Source: Ectocarpus siliculosus
Lineage: Eukaryota > Sar > Phaeophyceae > Ectocarpales > Ectocarpaceae
Direction of reading: 5' to 3'
DNA length: 64,000 nucleotides
Assembly (NCBI GenBank): GCA_000310025.1
Contig: FN648366.1
Coordinates: 1,974-65,973 of the forward strand
Part shown: positions 12,100 to 23,700 of the stretch, piece by piece
How positions within the stretch are numbered: the stretch's first letter is position 1
Layout: the number at the start of each line of letters is the position of its first letter
Notes under the pieces: model-generated
The model's database searches: none
Seen by the model: only the letters and a program-made list of their open reading frames with translations
Told to the model about the DNA's origin: nothing
Position numbers and translations under genes: made by a program

Positions 12100-14021
12100 A
12101 TGCTGCCTCTCTTCCCTGAGGCCACACAATACGATTTCGCCGTGGTGGCCCAAGTGTCATCCCTGGTATTTCTTCTTGGCTACTGGGTTGCGTCCGTTGT
12201 CTTGGCGCGAGTTCTGGAGGCTCGGAGCAGAAGGTTCCGCGATATGGACATCCGACATAGGAGGAACGTCGTAACGTACGTCCTGCAGCTCGTCTCGACC
12301 ACAATCGCTCTCGTCACCCTGACCGCGATTCTCCCCCGCATCATCACCGTCACCAGGGTGCAGGACCCGTTCGACAGGACGGACATGTGGGTGTTGCCAA
12401 GAGCTCTGCTTCGAACCTGATACGACCGCCGACGAAAGCCCCCGCACGACGATACAAAGCTGGTAGACTTGGCTTGCTCTACGACACCTATTGGGAACGA
12501 AGTTTGTCCCTAAACGCAGTGATGTAACGATGATATTGAAATTTAGATTGCTGCATGTGTTTTTCCCCGTCTCACCCAAAGCTATGAATAAGGTCGTTCA
12601 TTGACTTTGCCACGTGCCGGAGCCCAATATAAGTATACACGTCGCGCAACGAGCCCTGGCCATACACAACAACCATAAGCTCCCGTCGTTCATGTAGACA
12701 TCCTGCCACAACCGACGCCAAAACATTGCGTGGCTCATCGACCCGTTGGTCGCCTGCTGGCGGTGTCGACACCCGCAGGCTTGTTTCGGCCACGGCCAGT
12801 TCGGCGATCATCTACCTGTACATATTCGAGCTGATTTACAAGACGTCCATCAATGCGGAGCTGGCGATACACCACGCTTTGACAATCTTCGTTATCGCAA
12901 GGTAAGCGTGTGCGCTGTGTACACGCTGCGTACACGGTGTGCTTCTCGATTTGGGGCCATTCGAATGAGGATTCTCCTATAGCGGAGGGGGCTACGTTGT
13001 TCATTCATCATGCCGTCCAGAGGGCCACAGGCATCGCGCACGTGCGTGCGGCGATACGAAGAGTTCCAGGCCGTTGCGCCTTCGCAGGAAGGTCAGGTTA
13101 GTCGCCGCCCGCCAGCACCGAAGCGCGCGGCGCGAGCAACCCCGATATCCGACAATTTCATCATGCACGACACGGGGTGAACAGCTACCTACCTCCGGGG
13201 CTTCCGAGAGACGGCGAGGGAGACCACCCGAACATGTTGAACGGTCTCAATGTAGGGGGAGAGCTTGAGAAATCACAACTGAATGCCTTAGCGAGGCCGA
13301 GGGTAGCCCAACCAAGATTGCCACGTACCTACTCATCCCATACCAATACCTAAAAAAAACACAGCAGAGGTATGTTTCTTCCGGTTCTGCTCGTCACACT
13401 ACTGCATCTCGTAGAGTCGTGACGATCACTGCGACTTCCCGTCTTGTATGCTGTCACCCCAGGCCCTCTTTACACCGCCTGTTCTCCCCGCCCTGCCACC
13501 GTTGCTGCTGTGTCTTGTACTGCCGGCTCTTTGGCCGACACCTTGTGGTCCCAATGAGAAGCGTTTCGATGATGTTCCATGACACCTACAATCCGGCGGC
13601 AGCCTACCCAGCGATCATGTTGTACAGCGCCATCACAGAACAGCCGGTGTTTGTTGCCCTGCTGAGGCACAGGTTTGGGCTCCCCTGCTGCCTCTGGTTC
13701 AGGATATCGGCCGTTGGCGGCGTGCTGACCAAGACCGTGGTATTCGTGTTGACGTGGGTGGTGCTAAAGAAAGCACTAGTCGACGTCGAAATCACCAACA
13801 TTAGCGGCAACGGCTTCCCTTGGAAGCGGGCCATGATATGCATCGTTTCCATCGTGAACGTCGGCCTGTTCGTCGTTCAGTTGGTTAGTGTCCGCATATA
13901 CATCATCTTGGCAAACAAGGCGAAAATAAGTCTTGCCCCAAAGGCAGGTCTGCCAACGGATCTGGAACTGGATCACGAGAGGATGGAACACACGTCTGGT
14001 TGTATCGCCGAGAATTGCTAA
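12100..14021 (+). CDS. TLC-domain-like multi-pass membrane protein, multi-exon
   Basis: Exons I can support are 12,100 to about 12,388 (start MLPLFPEATQYDF, then hydrophobic segments LVFLLGYWVASVVL and VTYVLQLVSTTIALVTL), an exon ending at a clean donor at 12,901 and encoding AIIYLYIFELIYKTSINAE then LAIHHALTIFVIA, a short exon ending 13,091 (YEEFQAVAPSQE), and a last exon ending at the stop 14,021 with three membrane helices (LTKTVVFVLTWVVL, MICIVSIVNVGLFVVQL). The His-His-x-x-Thr box after an Asn/Glu-rich loop, and the late AITEQPVFVALL, resemble TLC-domain (TRAM/LAG1/CLN8-type) proteins, which act in ER or plasma-membrane lipid handling. Exon 1-2 junction is uncertain. An inverted, broken copy ends the window (62,835-64,000). 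Confidence 0.5.
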
Positions 14022-15860
14022 AGGGACGAGACTTCCAGCTTCCAGGCAGGGTTGTACGCAGTGGCATTCTAGAACACATAGCTTGTTGACGTGGTTCGAT
14101 AACAATAGCAGCAACGGTTGTTGACGTGATACACAACAAACAAGCCCAAAGCACAAAACATTGAGTGCACAGTGCCGATCGCTTCGGGAGACATCGTACC
14201 AAGGGCGGCGGCAGCAGGGGTTCTTGGGGCAGAGTCCTTTGGGTTGCAGTAGGTGCCTCACGACGGTGACGTATGACGGTCAGTGTCTGTGGTTCGCGCT
14301 TGGGCTTTGTCCGATGGCTTCTTGCCGCCCACCGCCGCTGTCCTGGTCTTGTGAGGTGTGCTTGATAAAAAAAATGAAATCCTACCATATGGCACTGTTC
14401 GGTGGTTCGCACCGGCATGGGTTGTCCACAATTTGCTAACTTTGGTTGGAAGCGGTCGAGGTTCACGGGTAGTCAGAAGGTCGAATCCACCATCCGTCAT
14501 TACACTCCTGCCAGTCTTTGGGTTGCCCCTCGAAATTCAGACATTTCCTCCCCTTCGTTTGTCTCAGACCCTTCGGGGTCGCGATACATGTTTGACATAT
14601 TTTCGAGAGGTTATACGTTGAGGGCGCACTTTCTTGTGTCACGATGACCAACCAGCAGAATGCAGGGCTAGGGTGCCCGTTTTTACCTCCTCGCTGCGCG
14701 GGCGGCGGTCTTGATGTCAGAAAGTGTTCGACGTCCCATAGAGAGAAGGGGGTGATGTGTTGCTACAGTAGTCATTTACTACAACGGGCGAGAGTGCGGC
14801 CTGGTGGGAATCGGCGAGTAGGAAATAGATGCGTGATTCTATGGGAATATCGCACTGGAGACTCGGGTTAGGGGTAAGGACATGCAACCAGGCTTTTTGG
14901 TGCTGTTTGATCTCGATGAGGATGTCATTGTGCGTGTCCGACAGTGTGGCTGTGCAATGTGGAAGGTCATTTGGGGTGAAATTTATGTGGTGTGAAGCAG
15001 GCGGCGATAGCCTGCGCGACTGACAAAATAAGTGGTTTAGGTTGTTACAACAGTTAGCAGATCCATCCGTGTGTCTTTTGTTTTAGGATGGGTGCGTCAT
15101 ACGCATCGTCGACTTGCTGTGGGATAGAGAAGACAGGTGTGGCCAGTCTGGGAGTTACCAAAATCAGATGATCGCCGTGAAGAAGTTTGTTGGGCAGCTA
15201 CAGTTCGGCAGTTGCGAGATACTTGGCGTGATATTATCAGAGGCATGTAATGAGAGAGCTTGTGAAAACGATCTACACGCAAACCTTTGTGGAAGGGTTA
15301 ACAGCAGAGCGCAGAGTAGAGTGAATAACAAGTGAGCCGTTCCCAGTTGGTGTGTGATGATTTCCAACGTTACCGACACTGAGGATCGAGATGACGTCCC
15401 TTCTCGTGGGGTCAGTGCTGCAAAGTTCTCGATGTGATTGGCAACACAAACACGGCCGAACAGGTTCAAGGGGCTTAACCACAAACTTCTACATTATGCA
15501 CGGGATTGTTCCTCCTCTAGAATGGCGCACGTGAAGGAGCGACTAGTTTCATCAAGAAACGTGCGGACTTGTAGGGCGAAATGAATGGAAACTGCGTTTC
15601 AAACGGAGTCGTGAAATGGTTTCAGCATGAAAGCCCGCAAGGCCAATCAAACACATCACCGTGCCCAATATGAGGCTAGCCAAACAGCCACGAAACGTTC
15701 GGGGACGCTTGTCTGCACCAAACCGATGGCTTGAGGGTGTAGTTCTCCTCTATGCTTAGGTACGCGTAGGTAATGACTGCTTTCACTCGCAGGTAATGAC
15801 TGCCTTCACTCGCAGGTAATGGCTTCTTTCTCTCGCAGATAATGACTGCCTTCACCCGCA
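12855..15860 (+). repeat. Inverted duplication, left arm, outer block
   Basis: Matches 60,020-64,000 in reverse complement, including exons of the TLC-like gene, the downstream cggtggttcgcaccggcatg region (14,401), tttgttgggcagctacagtt (15,186) and the minisatellite at its inner end. The arms differ by many substitutions and indels, so the duplication is not recent. Between 14,022 and 15,760 I see no gene. Confidence 0.85.
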
Positions 15861-15865
15861 GTGAA
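15761..15865 (+). repeat. Minisatellite, unit about 27 bp
   Basis: About four units of taatgactgccttcactcgc(ag), imperfect. The inverted counterpart is at 60,003-60,130. It sits where homology between the two arms stops and the two different effector exons begin. 15,866-16,511 shows no gene. Confidence 0.75.
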
Positions 15866-16511
15866 TGTAATGAGGCGTTGCTTGCCTCACACCAACATTC
15901 TCACTGATCGTGACGAGTGGCAGCCCCACACACAGAAAAGGGAACACAGGTTTGACTTCAGTCGCTACGACAACACCTATCATGTTTTACGCAGGGTAGG
16001 CCTCGGGAACCGCCCGCTAGGCCACAGTACTCGGGCCGCTGCTGGTGCCACAACGTAGTATACTCGGTCGACTTTTCCGAGCAATCGTGGGCCAAATCTC
16101 TACGCGAAAAATGCAACAATGGGTCCCAGAAACGCAGAACTTCGTCGCGCCCGCAGAAAACAACCAATAACATCAGGCGCACGCTCATCCACAACCCGAT
16201 CACATGTAAGCCCACTGGTCACCGTTGTGTCCCTGGACACCCCCCGTTGCTGCATTCGTCGCCAGAGCAAGACGGTCGGTAGAATGGATGGACGACGCAT
16301 GCGTGACCGGTGGCAGATGCATCCCTTCCGATCGCGCCCCATCAGAAAGCAGTGCATTCTCTTCGTCACTGTCGAGTTCCCCCTCAACCGTTTCGGAGAC
16401 TCCAGCAGCAAGTGCACCCGTCAACGGGGTTCCAGAACGTCATTCTAGCTCGTCAACCTTGCCCTCATCCATCTCCATCATTCTCGCCATTGCAATACAA
16501 CTCCGGCATTG

Positions 16512-17752
16512 CTATACAGCTCCGTCATCGACATCGCTATCCGTTTCACCCGGGCTACTGAGTGCCGAACCGTTGCTGCTTTCAACAACTGCGCTGCCAA
16601 AAATGCCGGGGCCATCTTCGTCAGCGCGGAGTGGGAAAATCGCCAACGCGGCTAGGCACAGCTTGCCAACCATGCAACAAATTTCCACCACAGTTAGCAC
16701 CAGCCGCACGTTCGTGGGTAGATCATCATGGTTGTACAAGTGGTAAATGACCACGCACACGATGAACTCCACGAGGGTCACCACCAGTCCGAGCCCAAAC
16801 GCCACCGTCCCGTCCATGACGGAGTCCAAGAAGGGCATGGCAACCAGTTTTACCCGTACTCGTTCCGTAACAGATTTAAGAGGTCTGGCCCTGTCTGTTT
16901 CTCTCGTCGACTTCCTAGTCCAGGCCGCCGCCATCCTTCTCACGAAGTACCGGGTCAACCACAGATACGGCAGCACCAAGAAAAACCACTTCCGCATCAC
17001 CAATGCCAACATGGCCAGGGGGACGAAGCGGCTAACAATCTCCAGGATGTGGTACAGTAAGCAGAGCCACACATGAGTGCGAGGGTGCACGTTGCCCCAT
17101 CCGTTCAACCTCGAGCCACCTTCCTCCGGCACGCGGCTGAACGGTAGCCCGGTTAGCCACGAACAGCAAGCGCAAATACCGTCTCCGCGTGGATCACCGA
17201 AGCTCTCAAGCCTCTTTGCGCTGAAAATATCGGTTGCGTTATACGCTAGACTACCCGCCGAGATGCACACCGAACCCAAACGCAGAACATTTCGCTGACG
17301 AGACGACCAAAGCAGCAGCGCCGCGTACAACTGCAGCAGCAACTGGGGCACCGACTCGAAGAGTGCCTCGATGAGGCGTACAAGTTCTAGGATTGGTGTG
17401 AATCTCCGTTTTACGACGTTCCTCCAGGCTTCCCCTAGCAAGCTCAGCTGGGTCGCTACGAAGAGACGACGTATCCACGGAACCCTTACCTGAACCATGG
17501 TGGGGGTGAGAAAAAACACGGATGCGATGATGCCCGGCCCAAGGGCAAAAACAAGCACAAGCGCAAACCAAAACAAGTCGCCTGACTCGTAGTAGGAAAC
17601 CGCAGCGGTGAGGTCCGAGATCAAGTCCAAATATCCGAAGAAAACCTGTAAGAGCACCGTCCCGGTAGGGAGAGGCGAGGATTCGGCATCCAGAACCCCC
17701 GTGTTGAAATTGTCAAAGTTCCTGAGGTTCACCACCTCCGTCGGAATCGGCC
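16512..17752 (-). CDS. Last exon: half LRR fused in frame to XK-related (XKR) domain
   Basis: The exon follows a ttttacag acceptor and opens GPIPTEVVNLRNFDNF, the start of an LRR, then continues without break. There is no ATG near the domain start; the frame runs from the LRR. XKR landmarks in order: LLQVFFGYLDLISDLTAAV (helix 1), GDLFWFALVLVFALGPGI (helix 2), then about residue 127 ESVPQLLLQLYAAL, the Glu-x-x-Pro-Gln signature of the family, then further helices (LVMRKWFFLVLPYLWL, VTLVEFIVCVVIYHL, VVEICCMVGKLCLAALAIF). The acidic Ser-rich tail ends DSDVDDGAV and TAG at 16,512. Length of about 400 residues equals animal XKR proteins. No caspase-type site can be claimed. Confidence 0.85.
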
Positions 17753-20700
17753 CTGTAAAACAGAACCGACGGGGTCACTGATTAGCACTGGCGCCTCGGG
17801 AACTTCACCCCCAACTGGTTATGACAAAATTCTTAATCCCCTGGAGGACTCTCTCGGTTTAGCGTGACAGAGCCATGACCTCAGCGGCGAGTCTACTGCG
17901 ACACTTGAGATTCTCACGACATCACAACAGAAACTAATCCCGCCCATAGACGCATTTCCTATCAAAGTGAAACAGATCATGTTACGCTGGTCAACCTCCC
18001 CGACTCGCCATCTAACTTGTTCCCGATGAGGTCGAGCCTCTCCAAGCGGCGAAGGCGTCCTAGCTGCCGTGGTATGGTTCCTGCAGATACATGGGGTATC
18101 GTTGGGATTCCGACGAAAAAAAAACGCCCGGGTGAGTAGGCCATGTTCCAGAGTCCTGGAATCCATAATGACGATTCCTCGCTATTTCGGTTTTGCTCTT
18201 CCGCTTGCAGGCTCCATTCTGCCGGAGCTGGGAGCTCTCAGCAAGCTGCAGCTGCTACATCTTCCATGGACGAGCTCAAAGGTACCGTAGCTCAAACATA
18301 TTTGCGCTTCTTTTAGACTACTCTCAATTCGATTCCATAGATGAATCCCGCCGATGTAGTGGTAGATACTCTAGAGTCTCAATGTTTCAGACAATTAACC
18401 AAAAGGATAATGCGGTCATTTTTTCTTCTCGTCATGTTTGATGGGTTCCAGAATTGGTTCGCCTGGCTTTGTCTGCGCGGAACGCATCCCCGGGGAATAG
18501 AGCCAGTTTCTGTGACTTCGACGGCCAACTACAGTACACGCCCCACTGACGCCGGCCGAGTTCCGCGCATGAGTGTTCATGTACCGACGACCCTCCTGCG
18601 TGCCTATGAAAAGGAAGCGCGAGAAAAAAATCGCTGGCGCGAGAGAAAGAAATGGCGAAGCATAATATTTGACCAAATCGTACACGTACATTATCATCCA
18701 CAACCATCTCACAGGCACTTTTATGGTCGGCTTAGGTTGTTCTAAAACAAATTCAGTGGACGAATCCCGCCGATGACTGCGCGGGATGAACCGCACACTT
18801 TGTACAGCGTGACCCACCAGTCAGGTGGTTGCTCGTAAGGTCGAGGCTCTCCAGTGCTGCGAGCTTTCCCAGCTCTGGCGGGATGGGACCTGCACGCGGA
18901 ATGGCAAATATGAGGTATACGCGATGCCGCCGTAGGCACTGCAGCACCTTTCATGATGAAACCGCGAGGTACTCGTCTGGCGCTTGGAGTGCCCTGGAAC
19001 TATTCGGGGCACTCGATGTCGGTGATATCGCACCCCTGTGCCATGTCACCGATCCCCGTGCGATAATCGGAACATAGTATTTTTATCGCACGGGGGTGCG
19101 ATATCAGCGATTTCACCGAACCGTGCATTCTCTCGCATCCGTACGGGATACGGTTTTGCTCGCTGCATAGGCTGCACACCGGACAACCGGTATTCAGCCC
19201 GAAATATCAATAACAGACGCGATGGCGCAAGCTTTGCAGAAGCACCGTGAGTAAAGATTCATTGTGACCAAGTTCATCTGGCGAGTTGTCGTTGGTAGCG
19301 AGAAACCTGTACGAAACATGCATGCGGGCCAATTTCCCTCTCTGTCGTTATTGACGGGTGTCAGAATTGTTTCGCCTGGCTTTGTTTGCGCGTAACGCGT
19401 CCCCGGGCTATAGAGCCACTTTGTGCGACACTGACCGTCAACTACACGCCCGACGGACGCCTGCCGAGCTCCGCGCATGAGCGTTACTGTACCGACGAGG
19501 ATCCTGCGTGCCTATGCAAAGGAAGCGCGAGAACAAAAACACTGCCGCGAGAGAAAGAAGTGGCGACGCCCAATAAATGGCCAAATCGTATCAGCTACGA
19601 CCATCTCACAGATACTTTTATTGGTCGTCTCAGGTTGTTCTCAAGTTGGTTCCATCGATGAATCCCGCTGATGCATGGGCGAGACACAAGTTCTAGACGA
19701 TTCGGACTGAAACGATGTACTTCTTGATCGTTTTACATGCTCATTGTTCTGCTGCTTATGCAGAACACACCCCCAAGGAGCTATGTAGCAGCTCCAACAA
19801 ACCCTGGAGAAATGTTGGCTGCAATGACATCAGCTCAACGGTGACGGACCGCGTCATACGAAGAGTAATTGAAATGTACCCATTGTTTCTGCTTTTCTAG
19901 ACCATTGGTCCTGCCAAGACGCGCAGCCGGTGGATGTTCTAGAAAAGGCGGGAGGCACACTCAGTTGATGTGGCCCGATCTTCCGTCTTTGCCCATTTGC
20001 TGCAGGCCCGATCCCGCCGGAGCTGGGAATACTTGCAGCACTGCAGGAACTCTACGTTTCGAGCAACCAGCTACCAGGTGAGTCTGTCGGTTCTCCCCCC
20101 ATCACGGTCAGCGTGAATCCCGCCCATGCGTTGGCGCGACAGCATCTACGGAGACCGTCTTGTCCTTGAAAAACAGGCGTGTTCAGTCATTCTCGCTATG
20201 TTCTCACCTGTCAGCTCATTGGTGCCCAGGTGAAGCGTTCTCAGGGCACCAAGGTTCCCTAGCTCAGGGGGAATGGGACCTGCAGCGCACGCAAACGTCA
20301 AACGTTAGAGAGTTGAGAATGTGCGTCCCGCGGCTCGTTGAACATGTACGAGATCGGTCTCGGTAGATCGGATCCTGCCCACGCGTATGCGGGATGCATC
20401 TTCTCAGAAACAGCAGCAACTTGGCGATGAACATACACCTTCGTCTCTCCACACCTGCAAGCTGGTTGAAGCTCAACCAAAGCTCCTTCAGCTCGGAAAG
20501 GTTGCCCAGCTCCTTGGGTATTGGCCCTGCACGAAGCAGCACGGCGACAAAACAAAATGAGATTATCGTGTGATTGTGGCGTCAAGAACAACGGTCCTGC
20601 CAATGTCGGAGGAAAAATCAAAATGTTGTTCCAGCAGGGTTCATCTGAATTTGATTTGGGGGAAAGCGTGGGCGTGACATATACATGTGTTGCAGAAATG

Positions 20701-23700
20701 AAAAAACACGATTCTGTAGCTTGTTGAGCGCGTCGAGTGGAGCGGGGATCGTACCTGCGTAGCCAGCGAAGGAGAGAAAGCTGCGGTCCCGTGTTTCCGG
20801 TTCCAGAACGTTCGTCCCGCCTACGCCCCGCCCACCCGTGGGGAGGACAAGATCTTCTATGGAAATCGATGCTCTGGAAAATAGAAAGCCGAGTCATTGC
20901 TTTTCTAATTCCTCGCTACGTTCGTATTGCTCTCCTGCTTATTCTTGCACGCCCAATCCCGTTGGAGCTGGGAAACCTCGCAGCACTACAGAACCTCCTC
21001 CTTCAGGACAACCAGCTCAGCGGTGAGTTACTCTCCATAGGTAATGTGCGCTTTTGGATTAGATTTTCGGTTAATCCTGCCGATGCGTTGGTGGGACAAG
21101 GTTACGGAGAGCGATGCTCTAGATTAAATACATGTACCACCTACGAACCAAACCCCCCGTCCCATCCCCCAAATACCAAATGCCATGAAATATCGGCGTC
21201 GCTAGGACAGTTCGGCAAGCGGGAAACCCTCTACCTCCACCGAAACAAACTCAGCGGTGAGTGTCTCCGACATATTCGGCGTGTGTGTACACGTCACATC
21301 GGATTGCATGAATCCCGCCTTGGTGTGGGCGGGACGAGATGTACGGAGATCGAACATCCAAATCTCAAATAAACCTCCTGCCCATTCCCTATCGCTATGC
21401 AGGCGAAATCCCTGCGTCTCTAGGACAGCTCAGCGAACTGTAAACGCTTAGCCTCTGGCAAAACGGCTTAAGCGGTAAGCGTCCCCGATAAGTTGGCCAT
21501 GGAGAAGTGACACGATGATTTTTTAGATGTTCAATCTCCGTAGAATCTGTCCCGCCAATGCATCAACGGGATTCAATCCGGAAATCGCGTAGAATGTCTC
21601 TCACCAGTAATTTGGATGTTCCAAAGGCTGAGCCACTGCAGTGCTGCTAGCTTACCCAGCCTCGGCGGGATGAATCCTGCACGCACACAAGAGCAGACCA
21701 AGTGAGCGGGAGCGTTTTCCATTTTTCCCGGGTGTCTTTTCTCTATGTCATCGATCACCGTAGATCCTGTCCCGCCAACTCGTGGGTGAGATTCAACATT
21801 TCCACGCGGAAACGAAAGACTTCAGATCAACACATATACCTTCCAGGTTGTTGCAGCTGAGCTGCATGGTCGTCAGAGCTGTGAGGTTCCCCAGGTCCTC
21901 CGGAATTGGACCTGTTTTAGCACGCGAGAGGAACAAGGAGTGATCAACCGCACACAATGCAACTCAATTACGTTGACGCGGCCCGTTGCTAGAACATATT
22001 GTCTTGTTCTGTAGAAATAAAGAGAGTCAAATGCTGCCCTATTCGTTCTCACCTGTTAGCTCATTGATCTCTAGGTGGAGCGTTTTCAGGGCACCAAGGT
22101 TCCCCAGCTCAGGAGGAATGGGACCTGCAGCGCACGCAAAAACATACTTTAGAGAGTTCAGAACGTGTGTCCCCGGCCTCCAGAATATGTACAGGATCGA
22201 TCTCCGTCGATCGTGCCCCGCCCACGCGTTACGCGTTGGCCGGACCGTTGTAAGCTTCATCTCAAGATATCCTTGTTTTTTTCGCCGCCGTGCTGCTTTG
22301 TGCAGAGCTAAAGGGCCATTTCTTATCAGACCGCTATCAGACCGCGTTTTGGGGATACTTTTCCCACCAAAGGGACAGTCCAAAAACGGATCTACAAAGG
22401 ATATCACCCGCTTCTTAAGGTGCTGGTCGATCGTTTTTCTAATCCGAGTCATCCACCAAAACAAAGAGAGTCTGTGCAACGACCGCTCGTCACACATACA
22501 TACGTGTACCTTCCTACCGCTCGCTTTGGGTTTTCGGTGATATCTCCGCACAGAGTGAAGCAGCAGCAGCTGTAAAGCTATCGCCCGCGAGCTGTGTGTA
22601 TGGTCCGTGTTGTGTGGCGGTTGATAGAGACCACAGGGCGATAGGATTCACGGAATCTGAGGTGGCGAGAGTCAACAGCATGCTGGAAAAAAGCCCACCG
22701 CGCCAGCAACCAGTTTGTTTTGTCTTTTGTCCGTGTCGCAACATTGGATTACACCGGTGATCCGTCGCCACCCACTGAAGCAACAGCGATGACAAAGGTA
22801 TCTGCCACGAGCTGTGTGAATGGTCCGTCTTGTATGGTGGTTGATACAGCCCAGGAGGCTGAAGGGCGTTCAGGATTGCGAGCGCCAGAGTCATGGACAA
22901 GGGGGAAGAATCACCCCCCGCGTCTTCAAGCAGATTTTTTTCTCTTCTTTTGCCCGTGTCTCAATTTCGTTCACCGATGATCCCTCGCCATCCACTGAAG
23001 CAACAGCGATGACAAAGATATCCGCCACGAGCTGTGTGTATGGTCCATCTTGTATGTATGGTGGTTGACACAGATCAGGAGGCTGAAGGGCGTTCGGACG
23101 TTGGGTTCGAAAAAAGTGAAAAGTTCACGAAAAATGACCCACCGCTGCTGCCTCGTCCCGGCTCTCTCGGCTCGTTAGCCGCTTGTTTCCCGTCCACATC
23201 GGGATGTCCACCTGGTCCAGCCGAATGAAAGAAGCAAAGGCTACCCATCGATGCTACCGACTCTGTACCAGCCACATGACACAACTCGTTCGACCACCGT
23301 TGGAGTTTGCGGGGATCAGCTGTCGAGAGATTCAAGTTTGTGCTTGAGAGTCATGGGATTGTGACCAAAAGTTGTCGTGTGACTTCGTTTCTTGGCAGCC
23401 CCAATCTGTCCAATAGTTGCCCGAAAAAACACAGAATGGCGTGTCCAAAAAGGCTTGTTGTTTGTGGTACTTGGATATGAGTCCGATCTGTGCATCCTAT
23501 GTCGGGGATACGCGTATGGGAAGTATGAGTGTGATGGGTACTTATGCGGTTGGGGTCCAAGTGCGCCCCCCCCGCGTGAGCACACGGCGGTGTGCTCCCG
23601 GCACTTGCCTGAGGGGCTTGCGTGACGGTAATATATAATACATGGTCCTTTTTCATCTGCTGTTCCTGGGACAACATAGTCCCCAGTCTCAACACCACAG

